Source of the DNA: Lentinus brumalis
Lineage: Eukaryota > Basidiomycota > Agaricomycetes > Polyporales > Polyporaceae
Direction: 5' to 3'
Assembly (NCBI GenBank): GCA_001792895.1
Contig: MARA01000001.1
Coordinates: forward strand, 1,984,001 to 2,048,000
DNA: 64,000 bases
The position numbers and the translations under genes were made by a program. Shown here piece by piece: positions 1 to 10,947 of the stretch (position 1 is its first letter; each line of letters begins with the position of its first letter). The notes beneath the pieces are model-generated. The model was not told where the DNA came from. It saw nothing but the letters and a program-made list of their open reading frames with translations, and searched no databases.

Positions 1-2
1 GC

Positions 3-335
3 TGGACAGCGGTCGTGTCTCTCGGTCGGTATGACCACACGCGCGGTGGCCACATCGTGCTGTGGGATCTTAACGCCGTCGTGGAGCTGCCTCCGCGGTC
101 AGTCTTCTTCTTCCCGGCAGGCGTCCTGCGATACTCCTTCCTTCCAGTGGAGGCCGGCGAGCATCGGCGTTCGATCACCTTTCATAGCGGCGGGGGTATG
201 TTTCTGTGGGCGGCATGCGGGTACGGCCCTTTCGCCGCCCACGGCGGGGAGTTCAGTACGCCGGGATGGGAGCGTTGGCAGGATGCTTATGACTTGTTCA
301 GCAATGTCCCCCTCCTGGCCATGGATCGTTGGTAG
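3..335 (+). CDS. Tet/JBP-like dioxygenase family C-terminus (partial)
   Basis: The last part of a gene that begins before the window; the frame is open from base 3 to a TAG at 333-335. The peptide reads LGRYDHTRGGHIVLWDL and then a run like the conserved C-terminal segment of Agaricomycete proteins that I associate with the Tet/JBP 2-oxoglutarate/Fe(II) dioxygenase fold. Family members usually have Arg-His-Ser just after the proline-rich strand. Here it is Arg-Tyr-Ser (GVLRYSF), so a possible iron-binding His is replaced. If the assignment holds, the intact enzyme would oxidise 5-methylcytosine in DNA, and such genes are known to travel with fungal transposons. The upstream catalytic part is outside the window, so activity cannot be judged. 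The assignment rests on a recalled signature. Confidence 0.45.
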   Translation, partial: WTAVVSLGRYDHTRGGHIVLWDLNAVVELPPRSVFFFPAGVLRYSFLPVEAGEHRRSITFHSGGGMFLWAACGYGPFAAHGGEFSTPGWERWQDAYDLFSNVPLLAMDRW

Positions 336-1167
336 TGCTCCGTATTTGCCATGCCATATCTCCGAGTCAGACTGTCTATCTACCCGCCACAACCTATCGT
401 CCAGTCTTGTACCCTCCGCGCACTCGTCTGCGTGCACCTGGCCGGGGCAGCGTTGGCTTCACGGTCTGCCCGCCCGCCCGCCCGCCCGCAAGGTCTCCAG
501 TCTGCGCAAAAGACGTCACAGTAGGCCTGATATGTCCGCCCTGGCGCCTACACGCCAAGAAAAATCAATTCAGCCAGAGGCTCAACAATGACCGGCAGGC
601 CCCCGCCCCCCGCTGTCACGGCTGAGCGAAGGCGCCATATCGTACGGTAAGTATGCCATAGTTAATTTAACATTGCAGCGCGAGTTGTGTCAAGTCTATC
701 CCGCGCAAGATCGTGCAGCTATCCTCCGCCTTGCCCCAGTGACTCTCTCACCCCTGCGTGCCCAGTGGCCCTCCCAACATTGGACTGCCTGCCCTGCTTG
801 CCTGGTTCCATCGAAACCGCAGCCTCCTGCCACGAAAAACCCGGGGCGATCCGCAATCGGCACAGTATACCTCTAGGTGTACTCACAGGTGCGCCCGCAG
901 AGTTTCTCGGATCCGTTCCAAGCCCTCATACCCGCGACATATACACAGTCCACTCTGTCCACTCCCCGCCCGAGCCTATTACTGCTCCTCCATCGGCTCT
1001 TCTTCCTCTCGTTCATTCCTTGCTCCGCCGACAATCAGTGAACGCGTGCACGCACCCCCCAAGACTCCCGAGGACCAGTATGGCTGAATTGTCAACGTTG
1101 TGGCACCGGTGAGCACCATGCTGTTTATCTTGAGGTATAATCATGTTAATGAGCTTGCAGCCTTCCT
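336..1167. other. Intergenic, no gene recognised
   Basis: No convincing coding sequence. A short CCCG tetranucleotide run lies near 468-490. Several overlapping open frames exist, but none shows a family signature or intron structure. Confidence 0.5.
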
Positions 1168-2163
1168 TTGGAGGTGATCTCCATGATCGTAGACTGGTCC
1201 GATATAGGCACCTTGTCTGCCTGGAGGCGCACATCGACCCTATTCGAAGCCCAGGTCCATGACATTCTCCTTCGCACCATTCACGCTATCATCACACACT
1301 ACTTCTTGGATCCCTTGCACATCATCGGCGTGCTGCGCCGCTGGAACGCGATCATCGTCGAGGAAGCAGCTCTGGCCTTCATCCTGCGGGATATCGACAT
1401 CCTACCCTGGACTCTCGTCATCTGTGTTCATCCGGACAACTTCGAGAGCCTGCGCGACGACATCCGCCGTCGGTATGTGCTATCAGCAGTTGACGAGTTC
1501 CCAGACGTTGTCGATCCGCCTCCTATCGAACTCTTCCGCATCAGCCATCGTCGTTTTCTTCGCTTGCGGCGCATGAAGGTGCCTCGCACGTCCCCGCCTA
1601 TCAGCACGCCTGCGTCAGATGTTAGTTGGGCCGAGCACACTGGCACGATGAATTTCGTGGGCGCGGATATGTACGGATGTGCTTATCCTTCCCTCACACT
1701 CCGACGTCGAGCCCTTTTGAGAACGGCATGGCGTTGTTATCCCCACCAGTCCTCTACGCGCAAGCAACTCTTGTACCTCACACTTCGAGCTCGGTTTACG
1801 TTCTCTTCCGACCCGTATGCTCTGTTAGATATCCCCATCACCCCCGTGCGTCTCTGCTCCTTCCAACTACCATGCCTGCGTACGATGTATTTTTGTGACT
1901 GTCGCCCTCGTTACTTCGGTGATGGGGGTAGTTTAGTGGACTTCTTTGAGCTGACGGGCCCAACGTCGCTGCAGCTCGTGCATGAGCGTGGTGAGCACGG
2001 GCGGGGCGGGTTCGTCCCGGCGTGGAGATTCCCTGGGAGCTCTAGGCGATGCCCGCACCATGCAGCTATCCGATTCCCCAGCGGTATAGGGGCATGGCCC
2101 CTCTCGAGGCCGGCCTCGTCGCTACGTATGACCGGTGTATACCAAGATTTACATAGAATATGA
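1168..2163 (+). CDS. F-box-family / nucleotidyltransferase-like hypothetical protein
   Basis: An uninterrupted 331-residue frame. The N-terminal part (DIGTLSAWRRTSTLF, then AIIVEEAALAFILRD and a hydrophobic strand ending in LVICVHPDN) resembles a family common in polypores. There an F-box-like helical start precedes a segment reading 'I-x-G/E-x-A-L-x-F-L-x-R-D ... L-x-I-x-V' that looks like a degenerate nucleotidyltransferase fold. The middle segment MNFVGADMYGCAYPSLTLRRRALLR and a Cys-containing YFCDCRPRYFGDGGSLVDFF block also recur in that family. The last 60 or so residues look less conserved, so an intron or a frame break near 2000 is possible. Function is unknown. The start is the first ATG of the open frame. 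Confidence 0.55.
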   Translation: MEVISMIVDWSDIGTLSAWRRTSTLFEAQVHDILLRTIHAIITHYFLDPLHIIGVLRRWNAIIVEEAALAFILRDIDILPWTLVICVHPDNFESLRDDIRRRYVLSAVDEFPDVVDPPPIELFRISHRRFLRLRRMKVPRTSPPISTPASDVSWAEHTGTMNFVGADMYGCAYPSLTLRRRALLRTAWRCYPHQSSTRKQLLYLTLRARFTFSSDPYALLDIPITPVRLCSFQLPCLRTMYFCDCRPRYFGDGGSLVDFFELTGPTSLQLVHERGEHGRGGFVPAWRFPGSSRRCPHHAAIRFPSGIGAWPLSRPASSLRMTGVYQDLHRI

Positions 2164-2507
2164 ATGAGACTGTTACATGCGTTCGCCAAGAAATCTGTCA
2201 TGAACTGACCAACGATCACCGCCCCAGGCCACGACTCGACGAGGTGCTGTGGACCCTGTGCCACTGCTCCCGCTGCCTCATGGATGGTAGAAACGCCGTA
2301 GCACACGGCACATTATTTGCGCACGGATTCAGTACGGTAGGTATGCGAGAAGGATACAAATGTTCGTAGGGCCCTGAGACGTCATAGGATTGCGGTCTTG
2401 TCCCTGTGTAACATGGGTAGGCGGCTGCAACAGCGGTCGCGCCAAGAACAAGGTATATATCGAAGCGCGATGGGGTTATGGTGGTTGAAGACGGTGTGGA
2501 AGATGGC
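2164..2507. other. Intergenic, nothing recognised
   Basis: Lies between the end of the plus-strand gene and the 3' end of the minus-strand F-box gene, so it is a convergent spacer. No feature recognised. Confidence 0.5.
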
Positions 2508-3990
2508 CTAATCGAATTCTACGGTACAGGAGATAGTGTTCGCTCGTAACCACCCAAACCACCTGCGGTCATCGTCCACAGTGAAGCACGCTATTAATGA
2601 AATTCGCAACCGAGGAAGGGAGTGATCGTGGCGCACGCAGATATACTCCTGCATGTCGAGAGGGGAGAGACCGGCGACGGATAGCGCCTCCAACGAACGC
2701 AGCGCGCCTTCAGAGGTACAATCCAGCAGGGATATCCAGTACCGAATCTGAAGCTTGCGGAAATCTAAGCTCAGCTCTTTCAACGCGGTGAAGGCCGGGA
2801 AGAAGAATGGCTGAGGGTCGTATAGAAGTGGCATGGCGAGGTCTGCACGGCGGAGGTGAAGTGCGTGAATGCGAGACCATGGTGTGGCCGGGGTGCAAGT
2901 CGAGAGGAGAGTTAGTGCCGGGGCGAAATCTGTCCCGTCGACGGCGTTGGGCTTACTCCGCAGGTCGAGACCTACAGAGTCCAGGCGCGGGAGAGCAGTG
3001 TTGTTGACCAGCGCTATGACCTTGCCTGGTGGGATATCTCGCAGGACGAGGGTGCGTAGAGACGGTAAACAGACACCGTCAAACTTGAAGTGCTCCGATG
3101 GTACGTCCTCGCCGGCGGGGTGTCGAATGAAGTTGCCGCCTACGAGGAGCCGAACCAGGCCCTTGGAGAGGGACAAGAGGCCCAAGAACTGTGGAATACT
3201 AACAGCATCGGTCGTGGCATCTATGTTCAGCTCGAGCAAGGTGGGCACGATCGCAGCCATCGTGGCCCAGCTGACCCTGCACCTCCGCAACGTCAATGTC
3301 GTGAGCGACCGTGGCTGGAACACGACTCCGTCGGGGCTCGTGCTGTGGAGCGCGGGGGGCGGAAATGTGTGATGAAATGGAAGCAGCGCGCGTTCCGAGG
3401 ACCTGTGGTGGCCGGTGAAGACGATGTCGACTTGCGAAATGGAGTCCATTCGGACGGCCCCGTCTAGCACCTGGAGACATTCGTCCATGGTCGCAGCGTC
3501 CTCGATGACTACCACCAAGGAAGACCAGCGCGTCGACGTGGGTGCGAGACAACGGAACGCCGAGGCTACGACACGGCACTGCTCGAGGATGCTGAGCGTG
3601 AGGGGTTTCAGAGGGAAACGGGTCCGGTATCCTGAGCTGAAGACGCATGAAAGATGGAGTGGGCGTGACGCCGAGCGTTCAGTGACGGCGTGCATCGACT
3701 CGGGAGTGCTGAACGGCGTAATGTCGACATGGGACCAGATGACACTAGATCCGACGATAATGTCATTCCATGAACGACATACGAGGCACAGGACGCCTCG
3801 CTGATAGGCTGCGGTCTCTGTGGGGGATGTGATGCGAGCAGGGTTGGCTGACGGAATAGAAACGTTGACACAGGCTGGAGGGAGGCGGAGTGGAATTCGG
3901 TATAGGAAGATCTCTTGCATAATCTCCGGCGGAAAAGAGGCCAGCGTGAGCGCCCCTGCCCTGGCGTCCAGAGCAAACCGGCCCTGGAAC
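2508..3990 (-). CDS. F-box/LRR protein
   Basis: A minus-strand gene of at least 470 residues. The frame starts with an F-box-like motif: LASFPPEIMQEIFLYRIP just upstream of the nominal Met at 3920, followed by LCLVCRSWNDIIVGSSVIWSHV. A long tail follows with repeated leucine-rich segments such as LTTLTLRRCRVSW, PTLLELNID, LPSLRTLVLRDIP and LKELSLDF. This is the standard layout of basidiomycete F-box/LRR proteins, which act as substrate adaptors of SCF ubiquitin ligases. The F-box residues before 3920 are in frame, but a stop lies upstream near 4015. A splice acceptor near 3984 (ttccag) and an additional 5' exon between about 4050 and 4230 are therefore likely. The true N-terminus is not settled. 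Confidence 0.7.
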
Positions 3991-5946
3991 GAGTAGTCCG
4001 GGCCGCAGAGTCAACACGGGGGCGTGTGCGCGACGTCGGCTTGACTGCAGCGTGTGATGAAGGGCGTGACAGTGGCTTGAGAGCACTGCGAGAGGGAGGA
4101 GGACGGGGCTGAGAGCTAGGCGGACACGCTGGGCGTGATGAGCGCGGGGGTCGGGTGCGCGTGGTCCTGGACCTGGGGGAGCGGGCACAGATGCCGCTCG
4201 AGCCTGAGATGTCACACCGCCCCGGGCCATTCCTACTGACAGGAACAGTTAGTACGAAGAACGTGACAGTAGTACGTTGGCACTTCACTTGCAGGATGGG
4301 GCTCAGTTATGGTAAGGCTGTACGAAGAGACAAAGCTGGGAGAGACTCCTGCTCTATCCAGAACATGCAGAATATGAGGGATTCCATGCGTTAGGTGGAT
4401 GTTCACGCCCATCAGCGTCGGGGCGGGTAACGACAATATGGGACTGACCGATACCGACGGACTGCCCTGCAACACTGGCTCAGGGCGGCCGTATCGGCAA
4501 GCAGGAGTAGAATATTTGCCGACCTGAGTGCCGGCAGTGCGCGTGGTAGGAGGTACTAGGGGAACTGGACACCAGCTCGTTCGGCCGGAAACGCAGCCGG
4601 CGTGAAGGTAGGCCGACGCCCGACTGCAATTTGAAGAGAACCGTCATCACGGTCCCGGCAGCTGATCTGCTGGGTTGAAGTATTGGTGAGATGTATGCTC
4701 CTGCTCGAGCATATGCCCGCAAGTAGATATCCACTTACATACCGCCCCACCGCGCTCAGGCTCGTGTGCCGACCTTCGTGGGGCACGGCGCGGCTGGAGA
4801 CGCCGTCGCTGGTCTTCGAGGAATAAGCTCTGTACCGTCCGAGACCGTCCGGCACCGTTTGAGGCGCGCCAAAGCTTTCTGTCTGAGGCACGCGCGAGGA
4901 CCATTAGGGACCATTGCATGCAGGGGGTGCGATTCCAGCGCCGCGCTTCGCTGACAAATTAGGCTCGTTGGGACTAGAATCGAAATCTCGCTTGGCGCAC
5001 GCAAGAACAACCACTCCGGGATAATGCGTGGACGCAAAGATATCCAGCGAATTCAAGAGGGGGTGCGCCACCAACGAGGAGTTGGAGTAGTGACAGGGAG
5101 CTCTGCAGAGAGGGCGGGCGACACGCACGGCACGAGAGGTATACATAGTGGTTTATACCGGTGAGTTCAAAGTTTAATGATGCCCGACCGTCGCAGGCCT
5201 GGCAGGACGGACGCGCGTACACCGGTGACCGTGCCACCCCGTGATGTCACATCCGCGTATGTCACGGTCAACTTACCCGCGGCCAGGTTGATTTTGGGCT
5301 CCGTCAAGCCTGACCGCTCTAAGGTATGAAATCTTGCTAGTTTATTGGCGCGGCGACGGGGACTGACCCTATTGACAGTGCCAGGGGCTTGGTTACCATG
5401 CACCACTCCGACTTGGTGAAGAGCAACTCGCGGACCGTGTCCCCATTTGGTGACATCACAACATCATGGCCCTCAACGTTTCAGACTCCCACCTGCCTGC
5501 CCAGGACATCGCGGCCCACGCACCGCCCAAGTATCGGAGCGACAAAAACACTAGTCTGTGTAGCCTCTCGCTTGGCCGGGAAATAGACTCCGAAGAACAG
5601 CAACGCGAGGTATATCATTTTGCCCCCGCGCACAAGCGATTGCCGTGCAGACCTTGAGGCCAGTAAGTAAGCAGGACAGCAAAGCCGTAGGCGAACTCAC
5701 TTTCGAAATGGAGGGCTGGGACGACGCCTGTGGCTGGAGGTCGTTGGACGGGCCGATCAGGGAAAATTCGTAACCACGCGGGATAATGAGCTCTACGCCT
5801 CTTGGAGACTTGAGCTCGCGTTCAATTATTCAAGACCGCTCACCTTTGACCCCTGCGCCTACCGCCGCACAAGTCTGTTCTCTTGACGCACGGGGGTCAA
5901 TTGCCAGAGTTACAGCTGGCGGGGTCTCAGAGTCCGCAAATTGCGC
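3991..5946. other. Intergenic region, no gene recognised
   Basis: About 1.9 kb with many short overlapping frames but no domain signature and no consistent exon chain. The proximal 250 bases probably hold the 5' exon and promoter of the F-box gene. The distal end (5947-5950, ccgt) is the 4 bp target duplication of the LTR retrotransposon. Confidence 0.45.
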
Positions 5947-5950
5947 CCGT

Positions 5951-7309
5951 TGATACGGCAGCTGCGTCTCTGAGGGCGGAACACCCAACAAATGACAACA
6001 ACCAACCTGAAAGGGTGCGAGTGGGCTAGTCGATTCTCGGTCGAGCGGCGACGAAGTCGAGCGTCGGAGGTTCGCGAAGTCGAAGAGCTCGAAAGGGGGA
6101 GGGAAGAAGGCGAAAGTGGTGCGAGGGAAAAGGGGAATCGGCGAGGTGTCGGCGATATATAGCCTAACGACGAATAGCCGTCGGCAAGACGAAACCACGA
6201 GGCACTCCGGCCTCGATGCGAAGACTCTGCGACGCGATAGTGCGACGAATCGGCCCCGTCCTGGGTGCGCGAGACGACGAAGTCCTTCCTGGACAACTTG
6301 GGGCCACGATAGGCTGGGGAGACCACGATAGGTCGACTGGGTCACGATAGACCGACTAGGGCCACGATAGGCCGAACGCGAAGGCTCTTCTTGAGCGAAA
6401 CCGGCCCTTCCTGGGCTACCCTTCCTGGGCTACTTGCTGGGTCGACGATGCGACACTGGCCGACGATACGGCGAAACTATGAGAAGACTCTGCGACTCAG
6501 CTGGACCTTGGACTTGGAGCGACTCCGGCTCGAAACTGGCGAAAACGTCGAAGAGCGTCGAAACGACCGCGAAACGAGAGCTCGTGACGGAGAGGGGGAA
6601 AGGTTCTCTGATTCGGAGTGTAGATGGTGGGGGGAAGGGAAGGGGGCCTCTGACTAGATGCTGTACATGCTGTTCGACGATATGGTACGACGAAGCGCGC
6701 GATTCGGCCTATGACTAAGCAACAAAAACCAATCAGAGCCAAACACGAGGCTAATCGCGTGATGCGACAACGACGGCGCCGACAACGCCGAACAGGCGCT
6801 AGGCGCACGGACCAGGTCGAACGATCGCAACATAATGACGCGATCGACGAATCGCGCCGATTGACACAAAGCGAAGGGGACGAAATGAACTAAGGCAAGG
6901 TCGAACCAAACTGTATAGTAAAGGGGGAAGGGACAAGACTCAAAGGCTCAAAGGCTCGAATAGACGAAGGGTCGCAGGGTCGATGAACTGACGAATCGAC
7001 GAACGGACGAATTGCTGGCCATGGGAGTGAAGACAAAGGCTGGTCGACGACTGTCGAACGCAAAGGACTATGGTTCGACGTCGTTCGAGAGTCGAGGTGG
7101 GAGGTGATGGTCGAGCAAGGACAAATGATGACTACCAAGGCCGACTGGGGACGATATAGGCCGACGATAGCTCGCAGGTTGGCCGATGAGGCCGAAGGAG
7201 CGCAGGAGAAGGGCAGGAGGACGGCGAAATGGACGATAGTGAGGATAGGGAGTCGATAGAGGTGCAAGAGGTCGCAAAATCGGGGCACAGACCAGTATGA
7301 TGCACATCA
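5951..7309 (-). repeat. LTR, left copy (3' LTR of the element)
   Basis: 1,359 bp direct repeat of 9252-10614. It begins TGATACGGCAG and ends GATGCACATCA. Because the element is on the minus strand, this copy is its downstream LTR, preceded on that strand by the polypurine tract at about 7310-7321. Confidence 0.9.
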
Positions 7310-7321
7310 TCCCCTCCCCAC
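7310..7321 (-). other. Polypurine tract
   Basis: Minus strand GTGGGGAGGGGA directly abutting the LTR. In LTR retrotransposons such a tract primes plus-strand DNA synthesis. Its position fixes the element's orientation. Confidence 0.75.
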
Positions 7322-7555
7322 TGAGATATGGACTGTCCTCAGTCCTCGAAACATGACGATGACGATGGGCGACCGAGACGATGGACGAAAATGGGGCAAG
7401 GGCTCTAATGATGAGATGGTTGACGAAGGGACGATGAAGACGAAGGTCGAGATAGGTAGACAATGAAGGACAGGGCTGCGATGCTGAGCTTCGACGACGA
7501 AGGGGATAGGAATAGGGAAGACGATCGAGTGGGCTTCGAGCGCGATTGTCGCATC

Positions 7556-9145
7556 ACAGTGTGTAGACATAGCCATCTTGACGACGATTCGGTCGACGAT
7601 CGGGGTTCTGGTCGTAGTAGGCAAGCATCGCTTCACGAATCGTCGAGCCATCGCCTCGATGAGTAGGGATTTTGCAGTCGTTCGACAACAGCACATGACC
7701 TCCAGGACGATCGCGAACCACGAGACCTGCGCGAACATCGGCCTCGACGACTGGACAGATCGTGATGCTACAGGCCGACTCGCCACAGTAGTAGCAAGGG
7801 GACGATCTTCGGCTCGCTGTGCGACATTGGCGAATAGGGTGCCAACTTGACGATGTCCAGGAGGATAGCGAGGGGGACCATCAGGGAAGCGACCATCGCT
7901 GACCCGAGGGGGCTGCTCGACACGCTGCGACACTGCCTCGTCATCGCGAACGGTGCGAATCGCAGCTGCGACGATCTGCTCTAAGACCTCGCTCTTGATC
8001 GTCAGATCGTTCGGCTCGTTCGTGTTCGTGGCATGAGGGTGCGAAGGGGGAGCAACGAGCTTGGGGGACGAAGGACGAAGGGGCTCACGATAGAGAGGCT
8101 CGCGATAGACGACCGCAGCGAAGGCAGGCCGATCGTCAATAACATGCACAATCGCTTCGTGGACTTGATCGACTGTGTACGAGTCTTCGCGATGCTTATC
8201 GGGGACTTTCAGGCTAAGTCGAGCTTCGACAGCGGGTCGACGATCGTTGTGGATGAGACGAAGGAGTGTGTTGACGACTTGGTGATGGGTGAGCTCTGGG
8301 GGCGATTTCGACATCAGGTATCGAGCGATGGGGTAGAATTCGCCGTAGAAAGCCATGTACTCCGCGAGCGAACCGATGCCAGAGCGAACCCGCGACGACA
8401 CGACATTGTCGAACTCGCGAAGAGTGAACTTGTGATCCTTGTCAGAGCCGAGATAGAAGCTAAGGATCTGGGCACGAAAGTCGATGAACGACATCGACAC
8501 ATCGGCGAACGATGGAAGCGACTCCCAGCGCTTTGCAATGTCGATCGGTACGTAGATGAGCGCGGCTTCCTTTCGTTCGGCGTCGTCGGTGACCTGGTAC
8601 TTTGCCATCACGCGTTCGAGGTCGCGGAAGTATAGTTCGACGCCTTCACGGCTCGTCGCGATCCACTGCGGGGTGCCACGTTCGTTCGAGAGGGGCATAC
8701 TGTCGACCTTGCGCTGAGCCATGGTAGACGATGAAGGGGGAGAGGGAATGGACTGGGGAGGGACTAGGGGTGGTACTGGAGGGGCGATCGTCGATTGAGG
8801 TGTCGACGAAGAGGGGGCTTTAGCGCGCGAAGGCCGTTTCGGCGGAGGGAGATTCTTTTCGAGAGGTGGAAGAAGGGGGATGCCTTGTTCGCGTTGTTCT
8901 CGGCGAGTGATGTGCGAACCTGACGCTATGTTCGACAGCGACGGCGAACGAGGACGAGGCGAAAGATGAGGGGACAATGGCCGCGATGCTTGGGGTGAGG
9001 GCAATAGCGGTGTAAGCGACGAAGCGAACGATTTCTTCGAAGGGGATGAGGGTGCCGTGGCGAAGCCGAAAGACTCGTCGAACTGTTCGGCACGGTGGTA
9101 CTCGTCGTCTAGTTCGATGGATAAATCGCGAAGGAGCTCGGTCAC
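7556..9145 (-). CDS. Gag polyprotein with zinc knuckle, one frame break
   Basis: The main frame starts at Met 9145 and runs through a Pro/Ser-rich N-terminus into a capsid-like core: SREGVELYFRDLERVMAKY, DDAERKEAALIYV, WESLPSF, LREFDNVVSSR, LAEYMAFYGEFYPIARYL. This is the usual Gag fold of fungal Ty3/Gypsy elements. A zinc knuckle, CYYCGESACSITIC (C-x2-C-x4-C-x4-C), followed by VRAGLVVRD and ending at a stop near 7558, is in another frame. It joins the core just after AEDR. One extra C in the 4-C run near 7810 would restore one frame, so this is either a recent frameshift or a sequencing error. The literal main frame continues to 7307 but looks non-homologous after the break. The third knuckle ligand is Cys where most retroelements have His. 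Confidence 0.75.
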
Positions 9146-9233
9146 TTCGGCGATGGAAGAGTCGAGGTTCGACGTGGGTGCGAAAGACGACGACGAAGGC
9201 GACAGCTTGAGCCGACGGTGTCAACTAAACCCC

Positions 9234-9248
9234 TCGCGGTGGGCTCCA
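9234..9248 (-). other. Primer-binding site of the Gag element
   Basis: Minus strand TGGAGCCCACCGCGA, three bases (TTT) in from the end of the right LTR. It starts with TGG, the complement of tRNA CCA ends. I could not assign the tRNA species. Confidence 0.65.
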
Positions 9249-9251
9249 AAA

Positions 9252-10614
9252 TGATACGGCAGCTGCGTCTCTGAGGGCGGAACACCCAACAAATGACAAC
9301 AACCAACCTGAAAGGGTGCGAGTGGGCTAGTCGATTCTCGGTCGAGCGGCGACGAAGTCGAGCGTCGGAGGTTCGCGAAGTCGAAGAGCTCGAAAGGGGG
9401 AGGGAAGAAGGCGAAAGTGGTGCGAGGGAAAAGGGGAATCGGCGAGGTGTCGGCGATATATAGCCTAACGACGAATAGCCGTCGGCAAGACGAAACCACG
9501 AGGCACTCCGGCCTCGATGCGAAGACTCTGCGACGCGATAGTGCGACGAATCGGCCCCGTCCTGGGTGCGCGAGACGACGAAGTCCTTCCTGGACAACTT
9601 GGGGCCACGATAGGCTGGGGAAGACCACGATAGGTCGACTGGGTCACGATAGACCGACTAGGGCCACGATAGGCCGAACGCGAAGGCTCTTCTTGAGCGA
9701 AACCGGCCCTTCCTGGGCTACCCTTCCTGGGCTACTTGCTGGGTCGACGATACGACACTGGCCGACGATACGGCGAAACTATGAGAAGACTCTGCGACTC
9801 AGCTGGACCTTGGACTTGGAGCGACTCCGGCTCGAAACTGGCGAAAACGTCGAAGAGCGTCGAAACGACCGCGAAACGAGAGCTCGTGACGGAGAGGGGG
9901 AAAGGTTCTCTGATTCGGAGTGTAGATGGTGGGGGGAAGGGAAGGGGGCCTCTGACTAGATGCTGTACATGCTGTTCGACGATATGGTACGACGAAGCGC
10001 GCGATTCGGCCTATGACTAAGCAACAAAAAACCAATCAGAGCCAAACACGAGGCTAATCGCGTGATGCGACAACGACGGCGCCGACAACGCCGAACAGGC
10101 GCTAGGCGCACGGACCAGGTCGAACGATCGCAACATAATGACGCGATCGACGAATCGCGCCGATTGACACAAAGCGAAGGGGACGAAATGAACTAAGGCA
10201 AGGTCGAACCAAACTGTATAGTAAAGGGGGAAGGGACAAAGACTCAAAGGCTCAAAGGCTCGAATAGACGAAGGGTCGCAGGGTCGATGAACTGACGAAT
10301 CGACGAACGGACGAATTGCTGGCCATGGGAGTGAAGACAAGGCTGGTCGACGACTGTCGAACGCAAAGGACTATGGTTCGACGTCGTTCGAGAGTCGAGG
10401 TGGGAGGTGATGGTCGAGCAAGGACAAATGATGACTACCAAGGCCGACTGGGGACGATATAGGCCGACGATAGCTCGCAGGTTGGCCGATGAGGCCGAAG
10501 GAGCGCAGGAGAAGGGCAGGAGGACGGCGAAATGGACGATAGTGAGGATAGGGAGTCGATAGAGGGTGCAAAGAGGTCGCAAAATCGGGGCACAGACCAG
10601 TATGATGCACATCA
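9252..10614 (-). repeat. LTR, right copy (5' LTR of the element)
   Basis: 1,363 bp, nearly identical to the left copy: one G/A difference (gatgcgacac against gatacgacac) and six single-base length differences in A or G runs. As the upstream LTR of a minus-strand element it should hold the promoter. It reads away from the MULE gene that starts 334 bp to its right. Confidence 0.9.
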
Positions 10615-10947
10615 CCGTGAGTGCCGCCTCTCTGAGCACGATTTTACCATGCCTGCTGACGCGCCCAACAAAAGACCACTTTGTAACGCCCCGGCATACC
10701 ATTAACGAGCCAAAAGGACAACGCACAGGCAAGTGTACAGCCATTGAGAGGCGATAGCAGGCTCACCTTTGTCTAGCCATCGACCCAAATCCTATCGTCA
10801 GTTGGTGAAACTCCCGCCTCCATCGCGCGCGACCCCGCCCAAGGTCCCAGAGGGCCAGATCCCCTTGTGGATTGGTATGTGATTCATTAGCGTCACATGG
10901 GCCTCACAGCGCCCTGACCACGCTGCAGCGACGAAACCACATCCGTA
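10615..10947. other. Upstream region of the MULE-Ulp1 gene
   Basis: 333 bp between the LTR element and the first ATG of the large transposase gene. It begins with the CCGT target duplication. The promoter should lie here. No terminal inverted repeat matching the far side of the gene was found by eye. Confidence 0.45.

Larger units (their letters stand above)
5951..10614 (-). mobile_element. Gag-only LTR retrotransposon (non-autonomous, Ty3/Gypsy-like)
   Basis: A complete element with two LTRs that start TGATACGG and end CACATCA on the plus strand, flanked by the 4 bp duplication CCGT (5947-5950 and 10615-10618). Orientation is minus. Just in from the right LTR the minus strand reads TTT and then TGGAGCCCACCGCGAGG, a primer-binding site. 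Just outside the left LTR it reads GTGGGGAGGGGA, a polypurine tract. The internal region is only about 1.94 kb. It encodes Gag and then about 250 nt, with no protease, reverse transcriptase, RNase H or integrase. This is the layout of terminal-repeat/Gag (TR-GAG) elements, which need enzymes from a partner element. The LTRs differ by one substitution plus six 1-nt homopolymer indels, so the insertion is very recent. Confidence 0.9.
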
